Assembly: GCA_016182785.1 (NCBI GenBank)
Contig: JACPFU010000012.1
Coordinates: 62,001 to 126,000 of the forward strand
Source of the DNA: Lysobacterales bacterium
Lineage (GTDB): Bacteria; Pseudomonadota; Gammaproteobacteria; Xanthomonadales; Ahniellaceae
Length of the DNA: 64,000 nucleotides
Direction of reading: 5' to 3'
The translations under genes were made by a program, and so were the position numbers. Shown one piece after another: positions 55,441-64,000 of the stretch. Numbering within the stretch: the stretch's first letter is position 1; each line of letters opens with the position of its first letter. The notes beneath the pieces are model-generated. The model was given only the letters and a program-made list of their open reading frames with translations, did not search any database and was not told the origin of the DNA.

Positions 55441-56552
55441 TGCCGCGGCTCCCGTGCCACGCGTGCCGGATCGAACGCCTCGCGCGCCGCAGCGGCGCGA
55501 GTGGCCTCCAGCTTGGGACTGCCATCGTCGCGCACCTCCGGCAGCACCGGCAGGACCACGTTCTGCATCAGCTTGTCGAGCGGCAGCACCATCACGTTGT
55601 TGCCACCACCGGCATCGACCATGACCTTGGGATTGCGCGCCAGCACTTCCTGCATGGTTTCGAGGAACAGCCGCTTGCGCGTGACCTGCGGCGCCTTCTG
55701 GTACTGCTCCAGCAGTTGCTTGAAGCGCGAAGCCTCACCGCTCGCCCTGGCGATCGCGCTCTGGCGTTCACCCTCGGCCAGCGCCTTGTTGCGCTCGGCC
55801 ATGCCGCGCGCTTCCGGCACGATCTTCTGGGCGTAGGCTTCGGCCTCGTTCTTGATGCGCTGGTTGTCTTCGCGCGCGGCGATGGCGTCGTCGAAAGCCT
55901 CCTTGACTTCGGCCGGCGGCCGCAGGTTCTGGAAGTTCAGTTCGGTCACTTCGATCCCGGTCTGGTAGCGCAGCAGGGTCTGCTGCAGCTCGGCCCTGGC
56001 GGTGGCCGCGAGCTCGGTGCGCTTCTCGCTGAACACGTCGTCGAGCGTCGAGGCGCCGATCACCTGGCGCACCGCGCTCTCGGCACTCTGGCGCAGGGTG
56101 TCTTCGGGGAAGCGCCCTCCGAACAGGAACAGGTAGGGGTCGTTCACCGTGTACTGGACGTTGAAATCGACCATCACCAGCGCCTCGTCCTTGGTCAGCA
56201 TGCGCACTTCCGCCGAATCCGAACGCACGCGCGTGGTCTCGACGATCTCGACCGTCTCGATCGGGCGTGGCCACTTGAAGTTCATGCCGGAGCCCATTAC
56301 CCGGTCGAACTTGCCGAAGCGCAGCACGACGCCGCGTTCGCGCTCGTCGACGGTCTGCCACGAATCCATCGCGAACCAGGCTCCGAGCACGCCGATCAGC
56401 AGCAGCGGCCCGGGAAACGCGGACCCGCCACCACCGAAGAAGCGACCGAAGCGGTCCTTCAACTGCTTCAGGGCGGCATCGAGGTCGCGCTGCTCGCCAT
56501 CCTGCCAGGGATCGCGGCGCTTGTTGTTGTTGCCAGGTTCGTTCCAGGCCAT
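55437..56552 (-). CDS. hflK: HflK, FtsH protease modulator
   Basis: A 371-residue partner of HflC. The N-terminus (MAWNEPGNNNKRRDPWQDG) is the typical Asn/Gly-rich HflK start, followed by a membrane helix (LLLIGVLGAWFAMDSW) and the SPFH domain (ERGVVLRFGKFDRV, MNFKWPRPIETVEIVETTRV). Coupled to hflC. GGAG before the ATG and a TACAAT -10 box 63 bases upstream. Confidence 0.97.
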   Translation of the reverse strand: MAWNEPGNNNKRRDPWQDGEQRDLDAALKQLKDRFGRFFGGGGSAFPGPLLLIGVLGAWFAMDSWQTVDERERGVVLRFGKFDRVMGSGMNFKWPRPIETVEIVETTRVRSDSAEVRMLTKDEALVMVDFNVQYTVNDPYLFLFGGRFPEDTLRQSAESAVRQVIGASTLDDVFSEKRTELAATARAELQQTLLRYQTGIEVTELNFQNLRPPAEVKEAFDDAIAAREDNQRIKNEAEAYAQKIVPEARGMAERNKALAEGERQSAIARASGEASRFKQLLEQYQKAPQVTRKRLFLETMQEVLARNPKVMVDAGGGNNVMVLPLDKLMQNVVLPVLPEVRDDGSPKLEATRAAAAREAFDPARVAREPRQ

Positions 56553-56614
56553 GTCCTGCTCCGCGCCGCCACCGTGGCGGCGCTCTGTGGGTTCAGCCGT
56601 CTTCGGCGGGCGGC

Positions 56615-56620
56615 ATTGTA
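56615..56620 (-). promoter_or_regulatory. Candidate -10 box of hflK-hflC
   Basis: TACAAT on the minus strand, 62 bases before the hflK ATG. Confidence 0.35.
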
Positions 56621-56680
56621 GGGGAAGCGCCGCTCAAGACCAGCACGAAATCGGGCGATGCGACGCGCGGTTCATGCAGC

Positions 56681-58000
56681 TCAACTTGCGTCCACGGCGA
56701 CCAGCTTCAAGTGCCCGCGCAGGCGTTCGCCATCGCCATCGGCCAAGCCGAACAGCGGTTCGAGGGCCGCGCGCGGCGCGTCGATCTCGACGTCCCAGCC
56801 GCCTTCGCCGCTGCTCTCGGTCTGCACCACTCCGGCCGCGAACAGGCGTGCGCGCAGGCGCGCCTCGTCATGGCCGAGTCGGATCGAACGATGGATCCGG
56901 GTGCCGGCCAGGCGTTCGCCGATGGCCGCGCGCAGCAGATCAAGCCCGCTGCCCTGGATCGCGCTGACGAAAACGCGTTCGCGATTGGCGTCGTCGGTGC
57001 GTTCGCGCCGCGGCTGCAGGTCGGGCACGCGGTCGATCTTGTTGAACACGAGCAGCTGCGGCACGTCGCCGGCGCCGATCTCGGCGAGCACGGCGTTGAC
57101 CTGGTCGATGCGCTCGTTGCGCTGCGGGTCCGAGGCATCGACCACGTGCAGCAGCAGGTCGGCCGACTTCACCTCGGACAGCGTCGAGCGGAATGCGGCG
57201 ACCAGGTCGTGCGGCAGGTCGCGCACGAAGCCGACGGTGTCGGCGAGGATGGCCGGGCCGCTGGCCAGGCCGTCGAGCTTGCGCAAGGTCGGGTCGAGCG
57301 TCGCGAACAACTGGTCGGCGGCGAACACGCCGGCGCCGGTGATGGCGTTGAACAGGGTCGACTTGCCGGCGTTGGTGTAGCCGACCAGCGTCACCACCGG
57401 CAGTTCGCCGCGCTCGCGCTTGCGTCGTGCCTGCGCGCGTTGCACCTCGACCTTGTCGAGCCGCGCTTCCAGCGCCTTGACCCGGTTCGCGATCATGCGC
57501 CGGTCGAGTTCGAGCTGGGTCTCACCCGGCCCGCGCAGACCGATGGCGCCACCGCGCTGGCGTTCGAGATGGGTCCAGCCGCGCACCAGGCGCGTGGACA
57601 GGTGCTTGAGCTGCGCCAGTTCGACCTGCAGCTTGCCTTCGTGCGTGCGGGCGCGGCTGGCGAAGATGTCGAGGATCAACCCGGTGCGATCGACCACGCG
57701 CGCGCTCAGCGCCTTTTCGAGATTGCGCTCCTGCACCGGCGACAGGTTCGCGTTCACCAGGATCAGGTCGGCAGCATGCGCCTCCTTCAGCTCGCGCAGT
57801 TCCTCGACCTTGCCGCTACCGAGGTAGAAACGCGGGTTCGGCGACTCGATGCGCGCGCTCAGCGTGTCCAGGATCTCGGCACCGGCCGAGCGCGCGAGTT
57901 CGGTGAACTCAAGCAGGGCCTCGGGGTCGGGCCTGCCGACCGGGTGCGGCTGAACGAGCAGGGCCCGTTCACCGCCTTGACTGCGACCGAAGAAGTCCAA
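56681..58000 (-). CDS. hflX: HflX, ribosome-associated GTPase
   Basis: A 439-residue GTPase that splits or rescues stalled ribosomes. N-terminal domain, coiled region (LEARLDKVEVQRAQARRKRE), then the G domain: GYTNAGKSTLFNAIT, DTVGFVRDLPHDLVAAF (G3), FNKIDR (G4) and the HflX-specific GPGETQLELDRR before it. No ATG or GTG is available; the start is TTG at 58000, three codons after an in-frame stop, with no clear ribosome site. It is 19 bases downstream of hfq. Confidence 0.95.
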   Translation of the reverse strand: MDFFGRSQGGERALLVQPHPVGRPDPEALLEFTELARSAGAEILDTLSARIESPNPRFYLGSGKVEELRELKEAHAADLILVNANLSPVQERNLEKALSARVVDRTGLILDIFASRARTHEGKLQVELAQLKHLSTRLVRGWTHLERQRGGAIGLRGPGETQLELDRRMIANRVKALEARLDKVEVQRAQARRKRERGELPVVTLVGYTNAGKSTLFNAITGAGVFAADQLFATLDPTLRKLDGLASGPAILADTVGFVRDLPHDLVAAFRSTLSEVKSADLLLHVVDASDPQRNERIDQVNAVLAEIGAGDVPQLLVFNKIDRVPDLQPRRERTDDANRERVFVSAIQGSGLDLLRAAIGERLAGTRIHRSIRLGHDEARLRARLFAAGVVQTESSGEGGWDVEIDAPRAALEPLFGLADGDGERLRGHLKLVAVDAS

Positions 58001-58019
58001 GAGGAATCAGCGCCCGGGC

Positions 58020-58286
58020 TCAGCCTTCCGCAACGGCATCGTGATGGTCGCCGGTGGCCCCATGCGGGCCGTCGCCGACCTTGACGTTGCGCGCCGGAAC
58101 CACGGTCGAGATCGCGTGCTTGTAGACCATCTGGCTGACGGTGTTGCGCAGCAGGACCACGAACTGGTCGAAGGACTCGACGGTGCCCTGGAGCTTGATG
58201 CCGTTGACGAGATAGATGGAGACCGGAATGCGTTCGCGACGCAGGGCATTCAGGAAGGGATCTTGCAGGGACTGGGCTTTCGACAT
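58020..58286 (-). CDS. hfq: Hfq RNA chaperone
   Basis: An 88-residue Sm-like protein: [20 protein letters not shown] (Sm1 with the Gln8-type proximal site) and [19 protein letters not shown] (Sm2, KHA motif), then a short C-tail with a His-Gly-rich end ([14 protein letters not shown]). GGGAG precedes the ATG at 58286. Heads the hfq-hflX row. Confidence 0.97.
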   Translation of the reverse strand: MSKAQSLQDPFLNALRRERIPVSIYLVNGIKLQGTVESFDQFVVLLRNTVSQMVYKHAISTVVPARNVKVGDGPHGATGDHHDAVAEG

Positions 58287-58383
58287 GTTGTGCTCCCGGG
58301 TACGACCAAAATTCCGCACGGACACCACGTTGGCGCCGGCCGGCCAGACGCGTTCGACACGCGCTGGCCTGAAAAGTGCGACG

Positions 58384-58389
58384 AGTGTA
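58384..58389 (-). promoter_or_regulatory. Candidate -10 box upstream of hfq
   Basis: TACACT on the minus strand, 97 bases before hfq. No good -35; a CTTGAAA heptamer further up might belong to a sigma-32-like promoter. Confidence 0.3.
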
Positions 58390-58443
58390 GCGGTTCTGCG
58401 GCCGCAAACGGACCTTTCAAGGCCATGACCAATGGCGAACCGT

Positions 58444-59394
58444 TCAGCCGATCGCTCGCCAGATCAAGGACTTGGCCGAATCCAACGCCAGCGGATCGAG
58501 CGGATCGCGAACGAACGCATCGTGCTCAGAGCGAATCCAGGTGATCTGGCGCTTGGCCAGCTGGCGGGTCGCTTCGATGCCGGTGCGGCGGAAGGTTTCG
58601 GCATCGAGCTCGCCGCGCAGATGCTGCCAGGCCTGGCGATATCCGACGCAGCGCATCGATGGCAGGTCCGGATGCAAACCAGGGCGCTGCACCAGCGCGC
58701 GCACTTCATCGAGCAAGCCGGCCGCGAGCATCATCTCGAAGCGCTCGGCAATGCGTTGGTGCAACACCGCCCGATCCGGCAGCAGCGCGAGCTTGAGCAG
58801 GCGGAACGGCAAGTCCGCCTGGGCCCGCCCCTGCAAGACCGACAGGGGCTGCCCACTGATGCGGATCACTTCGAGTGCGCGGCCGATGCGCTGCGGGTCG
58901 TTCGGGTGGATGCGTGCGCCGGCGACCGGATCACGCGCGCGCAACTCCGCATGCAGCGCTGCCCAGCCGCGCTCGGCCGCTTCGGCCTCGATCTGCGCCC
59001 GCAGCTGCGGCTCCGCTTGTGGCAGATCCGACAACCCCCGCCCGAGCGCGCGGAAGTACAGGCCGGTGCCCCCGACCAGCAGCGGGATCTGCCCGCGTGC
59101 CGCGATCGCAGCCATCGCCGCGCGCGCGTCGCGACGGAACTCCGCGGCGGAGTAGGCCTGCTCCGGATCGAGGATGTCGATCAGCGCATGCGGATGGCGC
59201 GCCAACGTCGCCGCATCCGGCTTGGCACTGCCGATATCGAGCCCGCGATAGATCAGGGCGGAATCGACACTGATCAGCCCGAACCGCCCGGAATCCGCCA
59301 GCTCCAGCGCCAGCGCCGTCTTGCCCGACGCAGTCGGTCCCATCAGGAAGATCGCGAGCGGGCGGGCGTCGGTTTTGGCGGCGATGTTGCTCAT
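58444..59394 (-). CDS. miaA: tRNA dimethylallyltransferase
   Basis: A 316-residue enzyme that adds an isopentenyl group to A37 of tRNAs reading U-starting codons. The P-loop [11 protein letters not shown] is near 18-28, [17 protein letters not shown] and [19 protein letters not shown] are the substrate regions. The ATG at 59394 is preferred to an upstream GTG at 59418. Upstream of hfq on the same strand, as in many gammaproteobacteria. Confidence 0.96.
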   Translation of the reverse strand: MSNIAAKTDARPLAIFLMGPTASGKTALALELADSGRFGLISVDSALIYRGLDIGSAKPDAATLARHPHALIDILDPEQAYSAAEFRRDARAAMAAIAARGQIPLLVGGTGLYFRALGRGLSDLPQAEPQLRAQIEAEAAERGWAALHAELRARDPVAGARIHPNDPQRIGRALEVIRISGQPLSVLQGRAQADLPFRLLKLALLPDRAVLHQRIAERFEMMLAAGLLDEVRALVQRPGLHPDLPSMRCVGYRQAWQHLRGELDAETFRRTGIEATRQLAKRQITWIRSEHDAFVRDPLDPLALDSAKSLIWRAIG

Positions 59395-59450
59395 CCGGGC
59401 AAGCTTGCCAGAGCACACGCAAAATTCCTCGATCCCGGAGCCGATGCGCT

Positions 59451-59479
59451 TTGACGGTCGCTGGAGCGCCGCCTATCCT
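59451..59479 (+). promoter_or_regulatory. Strong promoter with leaderless spacing
   Basis: -35 TTGACG (59451-59456), 17-base spacer, -10 TATCCT (59474-59479), then six bases and the ATG at 59486. No ribosome site lies between. The clearest leaderless-type promoter in the window. Confidence 0.65.
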
Positions 59480-59485
59480 GTGTCC

Positions 59486-59839
59486 ATGGCCAGTCTTCTT
59501 GCGCGCATCGAAGCTCGACGGAGAGCGCTCGCAGCCGATGCGGAGCGATACGACCGGCTGCGCCGGCTGCATGTCGAGATCGCTTCGAGGATCGAGCTGG
59601 ATCCAGTGGCCGGCGCGAGCCTGCTCGAACGTGCAAATGAACGCGTGAAGCACTGGGCAGATGCGAAGACCTGCAGCCCGTTCTACATCCGCGCATGGAG
59701 GCGCATCCTGCGTTCGCACCCTGAGGTCGGATTGCGTCAGCTCGTTCGAGGCAAGGGCCAGATGCGAGACGCGATGCTTCAGAACAGTCCGTTTTCATTT
59801 GCCTGGACGGACGAGCGTCTCTCCGACCGCACCGAATGA
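59486..59839 (+). CDS. Small helical protein, first of a two-gene unit
   Basis: A 117-residue alpha-helical, Arg/Glu-rich protein (MASLLARIEARRRALAADAE, SPFYIRAWRRILRSHPEVGL) that I do not recognise. It overlaps the next gene by ATGA, and that gene looks like a DUF6036-type nucleotidyltransferase. In such two-gene units the first protein often is a cognate partner; that is conjecture here. The promoter is unusually strong. Confidence 0.7.
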   Translation: MASLLARIEARRRALAADAERYDRLRRLHVEIASRIELDPVAGASLLERANERVKHWADAKTCSPFYIRAWRRILRSHPEVGLRQLVRGKGQMRDAMLQNSPFSFAWTDERLSDRTE

Positions 59840-60402
59840 TCGACCGCGACGCGATCGGACTTCTGTTGCGGGAGGCAAGCAAGCTCACGCAACACCGGGA
59901 GTTCGTGATCGTGGGCAGCCTCTCCATCCTTGGCGCCTGTGCGAATCCGCCGGAAGCGATGGTGTTGTCGATCGACGTGGATCTGTATCCACTGCTGGAC
60001 CCGGGTCGGGCCACCGAGATCGGCGTGGCGCTTGGCCAATCGAGCCCGTTCGAGACCCGGCACGGCTACTACGCCGACGCGGTGTCGCCGGCCTTGCCCG
60101 CACTGCCCGAGGGATGGGAGTCGCGACTTTGGCCCGTCCGCTATGATGACGATGTCGTTGGCTGGTTCCTGGACCCCGATGACGCGGCAGTGTCGAAGCT
60201 GGCTCGCAGCGAGCCCCAGGATCTGAGGTGGATTCGCGAGGGGTTGAAGATCGGGATATTGAAGCCCGGGACCATCGAGTCGCGAATGCGGGACGCGCCA
60301 TTCCTTGACCAGGCCGAACATGACCGCGCCAGGAATTCCTTGCGAAACGAGGTGGCGAGGATTGCAAGGCGAGCAGGTCCCCGCACACCATCTCCGAAGT
60401 AG
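59836..60402 (+). CDS. DUF6036-like putative nucleotidyltransferase
   Basis: A 188-residue protein resembling DUF6036/AbiEii-like nucleotidyltransferases: FVIVGSLSILGACANPPEAMVLSIDVDLYP fits the GS...DxD strand-turn, followed by LWPVRYDDDVVGWFLDPDDAAVSKLARSEPQD, a common segment of the family. It is coupled by ATGA overlap to a small helical protein. Family members are often suspected toxins or defence proteins; none of this is proven for this pair. Confidence 0.72.
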   Translation: MIDRDAIGLLLREASKLTQHREFVIVGSLSILGACANPPEAMVLSIDVDLYPLLDPGRATEIGVALGQSSPFETRHGYYADAVSPALPALPEGWESRLWPVRYDDDVVGWFLDPDDAAVSKLARSEPQDLRWIREGLKIGILKPGTIESRMRDAPFLDQAEHDRARNSLRNEVARIARRAGPRTPSPK

Positions 60403-60491
60403 CGGGCGATGCCCGCACACCGGCCGCCAGACGAGTCCATCTGGACCCGCGGCGATTCTTCCTCCCGAGAACAACGACGAGAAACCAGCGC

Positions 60492-61025
60492 ATGATCGGC
60501 ACTGCCATTCTTTCTCACGGCCTGGAATCGGGGCCGGAGGCGACCAAGGTCTCGGCGATGGCGGAGGTGGCGGAACACCTGGGCTGGAAGACGATCCGAC
60601 CGGACTATCGTGATCTCGATGCGGCACACGGGCTCGAAGGAGCCGGACTGCGTCTGGCGCGACTGCTCGATGTCGCCAGGACGATCGAAGGGCCGCTGGT
60701 GCTGGCCGGTTCGAGTTTCGGTGCCTTCATCAGTGGCCTGGCCTCGCTGCAGGTCGAAGCGAAGGGCCTGTTCCTGCTCGCGCTGCCCTTGCTGCTGCGC
60801 GGCTACGACACCCGCTTCGATGCCGCGCGCGTGCCGCTCGCGATCGTGCATGCCTGGGACGATGAACTGATTCCGGCGCGCGCTGTCGTCGATTTCGCCA
60901 AAGCGCGTCGCGCGACCCTGCATCTGGTCGACGATGACCACCGCCTGTCCCGCCATGTCGTCGAGACCGCGACCTGGTTCGGGCATTTCCTGGAACGACT
61001 TGCGCCGAACGGGCGGGCAAGCTGA
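60492..61025 (+). CDS. Alpha/beta hydrolase fold protein
   Basis: A 177-residue small hydrolase: SHGLESGPEATKVSAMAEVA at the start, nucleophile elbow GSSFGAF (Ser74), acid in AWDDELIPA and base in DDDHRLS near the end. It looks like a short esterase of the YqiA/YdeN kind. It has no clear ribosome site; its stop and the rlmKL start overlap by one base (TGATG). Substrate unknown. Confidence 0.85.
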   Translation: MIGTAILSHGLESGPEATKVSAMAEVAEHLGWKTIRPDYRDLDAAHGLEGAGLRLARLLDVARTIEGPLVLAGSSFGAFISGLASLQVEAKGLFLLALPLLLRGYDTRFDAARVPLAIVHAWDDELIPARAVVDFAKARRATLHLVDDDHRLSRHVVETATWFGHFLERLAPNGRAS

Positions 61026-63151
61026 TGCAGTGCTTTGCCGCCTGCCCGAAGGGGCTCGAGGAATTGCTCGCGACCGAACTCGCCGCGCTCGGCGCCAGCG
61101 AGGTCAAGCAGACCGTCGCCGGCGTGCATTTCGAGGGTGAACTCGCGACCGCCTACCGCGCCTGCCTGTGGTCGCGGCTGGCCAGCCGCATCCTGATGCC
61201 GCTGCTGAGGATCGAGGAGATCAGCGCCGATCGCCTGTACGAGGCGGTGCACGCGCTGGCCTGGGAAGACCATGTCGCCGCCAACGGCACGATCGCGGTC
61301 GACGCGCACGGCGTGAACGACAGCCTGCGCAACACCCAATTCACCCAGCAACGCGTCAAGGACGCCATCGTCGACCGCCTGCGCGAGGTCAGCGGCGAGC
61401 GCCCGAACATCGACACCTGGACGCCCGACCTGCGCGTGCACGTGCTGGTGCGCGGCACCATGGCGCAGATCTCGCTCGACCTGTCCGGCGGGCCGCTGCA
61501 CCAGCGCGGCTATCGCCGCAACACCGGCATCGCCCCGCTCAAGGAGAACCTCGCCGCGGCCATGCTGCTGCGCGCCGGCTGGCCGGAGATCGCGGCGAAT
61601 GGCGGCGCCCTGGTCGATCCGATGTGCGGCTCCGGCACACTGCTGATCGAAGGCGCATTGATCGCCGCCGACGTCGCGCCCGGCTTGTTGCGCACGCACT
61701 ACGGTTTCCTGCGCTGGCGCGGCCACCAGCCACAGCTCTGGCAGTCCCTGCTCGACGAAGCCGAGCAACGGGCCGCGACCGGACGCAAGCGCGACAGCGC
61801 GCGCTACTTCGGTTCCGACCGCGACGGCGCCGTGCTCGCTGCGGCCAAGCAGAACGCGCAGCAGGCCGGCATCTCCGGGTTCCTGACCTTGCACCACCAC
61901 GACGTCGACAAGGCGCATCGCCCGGAAGGATTCAGCAGCGGCCTGGTCATCACCAATCCGCCGTATGGCGAACGCCTTGAGGACAACCGCGCCGCGGCGC
62001 CGGCCTATGTCGCATTCGGCGAATTGCTCAAGCGCGAATTCGGCGGCTGGCGTGCGGCACTGATCACTTCCGACGAATCACTGGCCCACGCGGTCGGGCT
62101 CAAGGCCGACAAGCGCTACGCGCTGTTCAACGGCGCGCTTGCGTGCACGTTGTACCGCTTCGAGGTCTTCGCGGCACGCCCGGAACCGCGCGAAGCGCCA
62201 CCGCTGTCGGAAGCCGCGCAGGGCGTGCGCAACCGCATCGAGAAGAACCTCAAGCACCTGCGCCCGAAGCTCAAGCGCGAGGGCATCGAGTGCTACCGCG
62301 CCTACGACGCCGACCTGCCCGACTACGCCGCGGCGATCGACGTCTATGCCGATCACCTGCACATCCAGGAATACCAGGCACCGAAGACCATCCCCGAGGA
62401 CATTGCGCAGAAGCGCCTGCGCGAACTGGTACGCGTGGCCGGCGAGCTGTTCGCGGTGCCGCGCGAGAAGATCGCGATCAAGACCCGGATGAAGCGCGGG
62501 CGGCTCGAGCAATATGGCCGCCAGGACGAACGTGGCCATGCGATGACGGTGAGCGAGGGTGGCCTCAAGTTCGAAGTGAACCTGTTCGACTTCCTCGACA
62601 CCGGCCTGTTCCTCGACCATCGCCCGTTGCGCGCCAAGGTGCGCGAGCTCGCGCGCGACAAGCGCTTCGTGAACCTGTTCTGCTACACCGGCGCGGTCAC
62701 CGTCTACGCCTGCGCCGGTGGTGCGGCGAGCACGGCCAGTGTCGATCTGTCGAACACCTATCTCGACTGGGCCGAACGCAACCTGGCGCTGAACGGCCTT
62801 GGCAGCTCCAAGGACCGGCTGGTGCAGTCCGACGCGATGGAGTGGATCGAGCGCGACCGCGGTGAATACGACCTGATCTACGTCGACCCGCCGACCTTCT
62901 CGAACTCCAAGCGCGCCGAGGACTTCGACGTGCAGCGCGACCACGTGCGCCTGCTCCAGGCCTGCGCGGCACGACTGGCGCCGGATGGGCTGATCCTGTT
63001 CTCGAACAACAACCGCCGCTTCAAGATCGACCGCGAGGCGCTCGCGGGGCTCGATATCCGCGACATCACGCCGGCGACCATCCCCTTCGATTTCGCGCGC
63101 GATCCGAAGATCCACCACTGCTTCGAGATCCGCAGGCGGCGGGCGGACTGA
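61025..63151 (+). CDS. rlmL: Fused 23S rRNA m2G2445/m7G2069 methyltransferase
   Basis: A 708-residue double methyltransferase (RlmKL). N-terminal THUMP (LFEGELATAYRACLW region) and the RlmL domain with VDPMCGSGTLLIEGAL and VITNPPYGERLEDN (m2G catalytic NPPY); the RlmK half has NLFCYTGAVTVYACAGG and VDPPTFSNSKRAEDF. Both SAM-binding sites appear complete. Coupled to the hydrolase gene. Confidence 0.96.
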   Translation: MQCFAACPKGLEELLATELAALGASEVKQTVAGVHFEGELATAYRACLWSRLASRILMPLLRIEEISADRLYEAVHALAWEDHVAANGTIAVDAHGVNDSLRNTQFTQQRVKDAIVDRLREVSGERPNIDTWTPDLRVHVLVRGTMAQISLDLSGGPLHQRGYRRNTGIAPLKENLAAAMLLRAGWPEIAANGGALVDPMCGSGTLLIEGALIAADVAPGLLRTHYGFLRWRGHQPQLWQSLLDEAEQRAATGRKRDSARYFGSDRDGAVLAAAKQNAQQAGISGFLTLHHHDVDKAHRPEGFSSGLVITNPPYGERLEDNRAAAPAYVAFGELLKREFGGWRAALITSDESLAHAVGLKADKRYALFNGALACTLYRFEVFAARPEPREAPPLSEAAQGVRNRIEKNLKHLRPKLKREGIECYRAYDADLPDYAAAIDVYADHLHIQEYQAPKTIPEDIAQKRLRELVRVAGELFAVPREKIAIKTRMKRGRLEQYGRQDERGHAMTVSEGGLKFEVNLFDFLDTGLFLDHRPLRAKVRELARDKRFVNLFCYTGAVTVYACAGGAASTASVDLSNTYLDWAERNLALNGLGSSKDRLVQSDAMEWIERDRGEYDLIYVDPPTFSNSKRAEDFDVQRDHVRLLQACAARLAPDGLILFSNNNRRFKIDREALAGLDIRDITPATIPFDFARDPKIHHCFEIRRRRAD

Positions 63152-63255
63152 ATCGCGGGCAACCGCCGCAGAGGTTGCGTCGGGTTGCGGTGGAATTTCA
63201 GAAGCGATTCATCCTCGCGGCCGCACAGTGTGCGCCACCTGAGGAGGTGACCACG

Positions 63256-63735
63256 ATGAACGTTCTGACTCGCTTGGCTTCGGTGATCGGTCTGGGTGTG
63301 GCGGCGGCAATCGCGTCGACTGCGCCGGCGCGGGCCGACGACTGGGGCGTGAGTGTCCACGGCGGCGGCTGGAACAACGGCTGGTCGGTCCACTACCGCG
63401 ACCACGACCGCCATCACGGCTATGGCCACGGCAACCGCTACTACGGCGGCCGGCAGCCACAGGCCTTCACCCCGTATCGCCCGGGCTACTACGCCCATTC
63501 GCGCTATCGCGACCATGACCGCCGCAGCTACAGCCGTCGTGATCCGTGGTGCACGATGCACCGCGTCTATCACGTCCACCATCGCGGCGGCTATGCCCAG
63601 GGCTACCGCAACGGCTATGCCGACGGCTACCGCGACGGCAGCTACCAGCGCGACGACTATGGCAGCGCCGCGTACTACGACCGCATCGAAGACATGGCCT
63701 ACGACACCAGCATCTACTACGGCCGACGCTGGTAA
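63256..63735 (+). CDS. Exported Tyr/His/Gly/Arg-rich protein, hypothetical
   Basis: A 159-residue exported protein: signal peptide to about residue 27 (STAPARADDWG), then a low-complexity region rich in Tyr, His, Arg and Gly (HYRDHDRHHGYGHGNRYYGG; DGYRDGSYQRDDYG). The many His and Tyr could bind metal or cross-link. A full GAGGAGG ribosome site is 8 bases before the ATG. No function known. Confidence 0.7.
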   Translation: MNVLTRLASVIGLGVAAAIASTAPARADDWGVSVHGGGWNNGWSVHYRDHDRHHGYGHGNRYYGGRQPQAFTPYRPGYYAHSRYRDHDRRSYSRRDPWCTMHRVYHVHHRGGYAQGYRNGYADGYRDGSYQRDDYGSAAYYDRIEDMAYDTSIYYGRRW

Positions 63736-63760
63736 TCCGCGCTCGTTCCAGACCCGAAGG

Positions 63761-63788
63761 CGCCCGGCTCCGGCCGGGCGTCTGCGTT
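63761..63788 (+). terminator. Rho-independent terminator
   Basis: An 8-bp stem (63761-63768 with 63773-63780) followed by TCTGCGTTTG. Ends the Tyr/His-rich gene. Confidence 0.7.
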
Positions 63789-63849
63789 TGCGGCTTGCGG
63801 TGTAAGCCCGGCCCCGTATCATCCGGGGCAGTTCACACGGATTTCCTGC

Positions 63850-64000
63850 ATGCCGCTACGCGGAACCAAGATCGGGCGCGTCCTGCGCCAGCGCCGCGAA
63901 GACGCGGCGATCGCCTGGACGTTCTTCCGTCAATGGCTGAAGGCGCCGCTGACCACCGCTGCGGTTTCGCCGAGCAGCAAGGAACTGGCGGCCGAGATGT
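63850..64000 (+). CDS. SAM-dependent methyltransferase, PmtA-like (5' part only)
   Basis: Fifty codons to the end of the window. The text FFRQWLKAPLTTAAVSPSSKELA is typical of the N-terminus of class I methyltransferases annotated as phospholipid N-methyltransferase. The SAM-binding motif lies beyond the window, so the assignment rests on the N-terminus. Confidence 0.6.
   Translation, partial: MPLRGTKIGRVLRQRREDAAIAWTFFRQWLKAPLTTAAVSPSSKELAAEM

Overview
The window is a chromosomal segment of a high-GC gammaproteobacterium, most likely of the Lysobacterales/Xanthomonadales. Pointers are the hfq-hflX-hflK-hflC-DUF2065-purA string, the compact metX-metB-hom operon behind a SAM-I riboswitch, C-terminal sorting tails of IPTL-CTERM type, a lone RsxB-like ferredoxin and several ECF sigma modules. 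Species cannot be named from sequence alone. Codon-dense genes cover almost the whole window. No rRNA, tRNA, CRISPR array, transposase or integrase was seen.

Layout. 1-3.3 kb: 3' end of a TonB-dependent receptor and its terminator, then a coupled yceI - cytochrome b561 - yceI operon. 3.4-8.7 kb: a glutaredoxin-like gene, sdaA, and the minus-strand metX-metB-hom operon with overlapping stop/start codons, a consensus promoter and a SAM-I riboswitch. 8.7-10.1 kb: an Xre/MbcA-RES type toxin-antitoxin pair with promoter and palindromic operator. 10.1-13.4 kb: an unusual metallopeptidase-TPM lipoprotein, a DUF3667 protein and a LamG-like secreted protein. 13.7-19.9 kb: ECF sigma factor overlapping a TPR Ser/Thr kinase, a MASE1-GGDEF-EAL protein and an M23 peptidase. 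20-29.9 kb: two exported proteins with C-terminal sorting tails, prfC, an orphan type II secretion/pilus ATPase, a sulfotransferase and two DUF1566 proteins.

30-39.2 kb: purT, a transglutaminase-like protein, a coupled SPFH - membrane protein - ribbon-helix-helix - CPBP protease - M15 peptidase group with direct repeats in its promoter, an ECF sigma/anti-sigma pair, a duplicated and truncated M15 fragment between 23-bp direct repeats, a CBS protein and an arsC-aquaporin pair. 39.2-44.6 kb: mtgA, hslO, an envelope protein, a sigma/anti-sigma/DUF4097 operon and an RsxB-like ferredoxin. 44.6-47.6 kb: a bufferin/oxazolin-type operon (Cys-repeat precursor, MNIO enzyme, DUF2063 partner, DoxX protein), the most distinctive system here. 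47.6-64 kb: nth, a beta-barrel protein, a Sua5-type gene, a previously easy-to-miss 54-residue Cys protein, a GNAT, a GT-C-like membrane protein, purA-hflCK-hflX-hfq-miaA, a DUF6036-like pair, a hydrolase with rlmKL, a Tyr/His-rich exported protein and the start of a methyltransferase.

Functional themes are envelope stress and proteolysis (HflKC, SPFH, CPBP, M48-like and M23/M15 peptidases), metal and arsenic handling, methionine synthesis under SAM control, and several sigma-factor switches. A recurrent promoter layout, a -10-like hexamer six or seven bases before the start codon, suggests that several genes here are transcribed as leaderless mRNAs.
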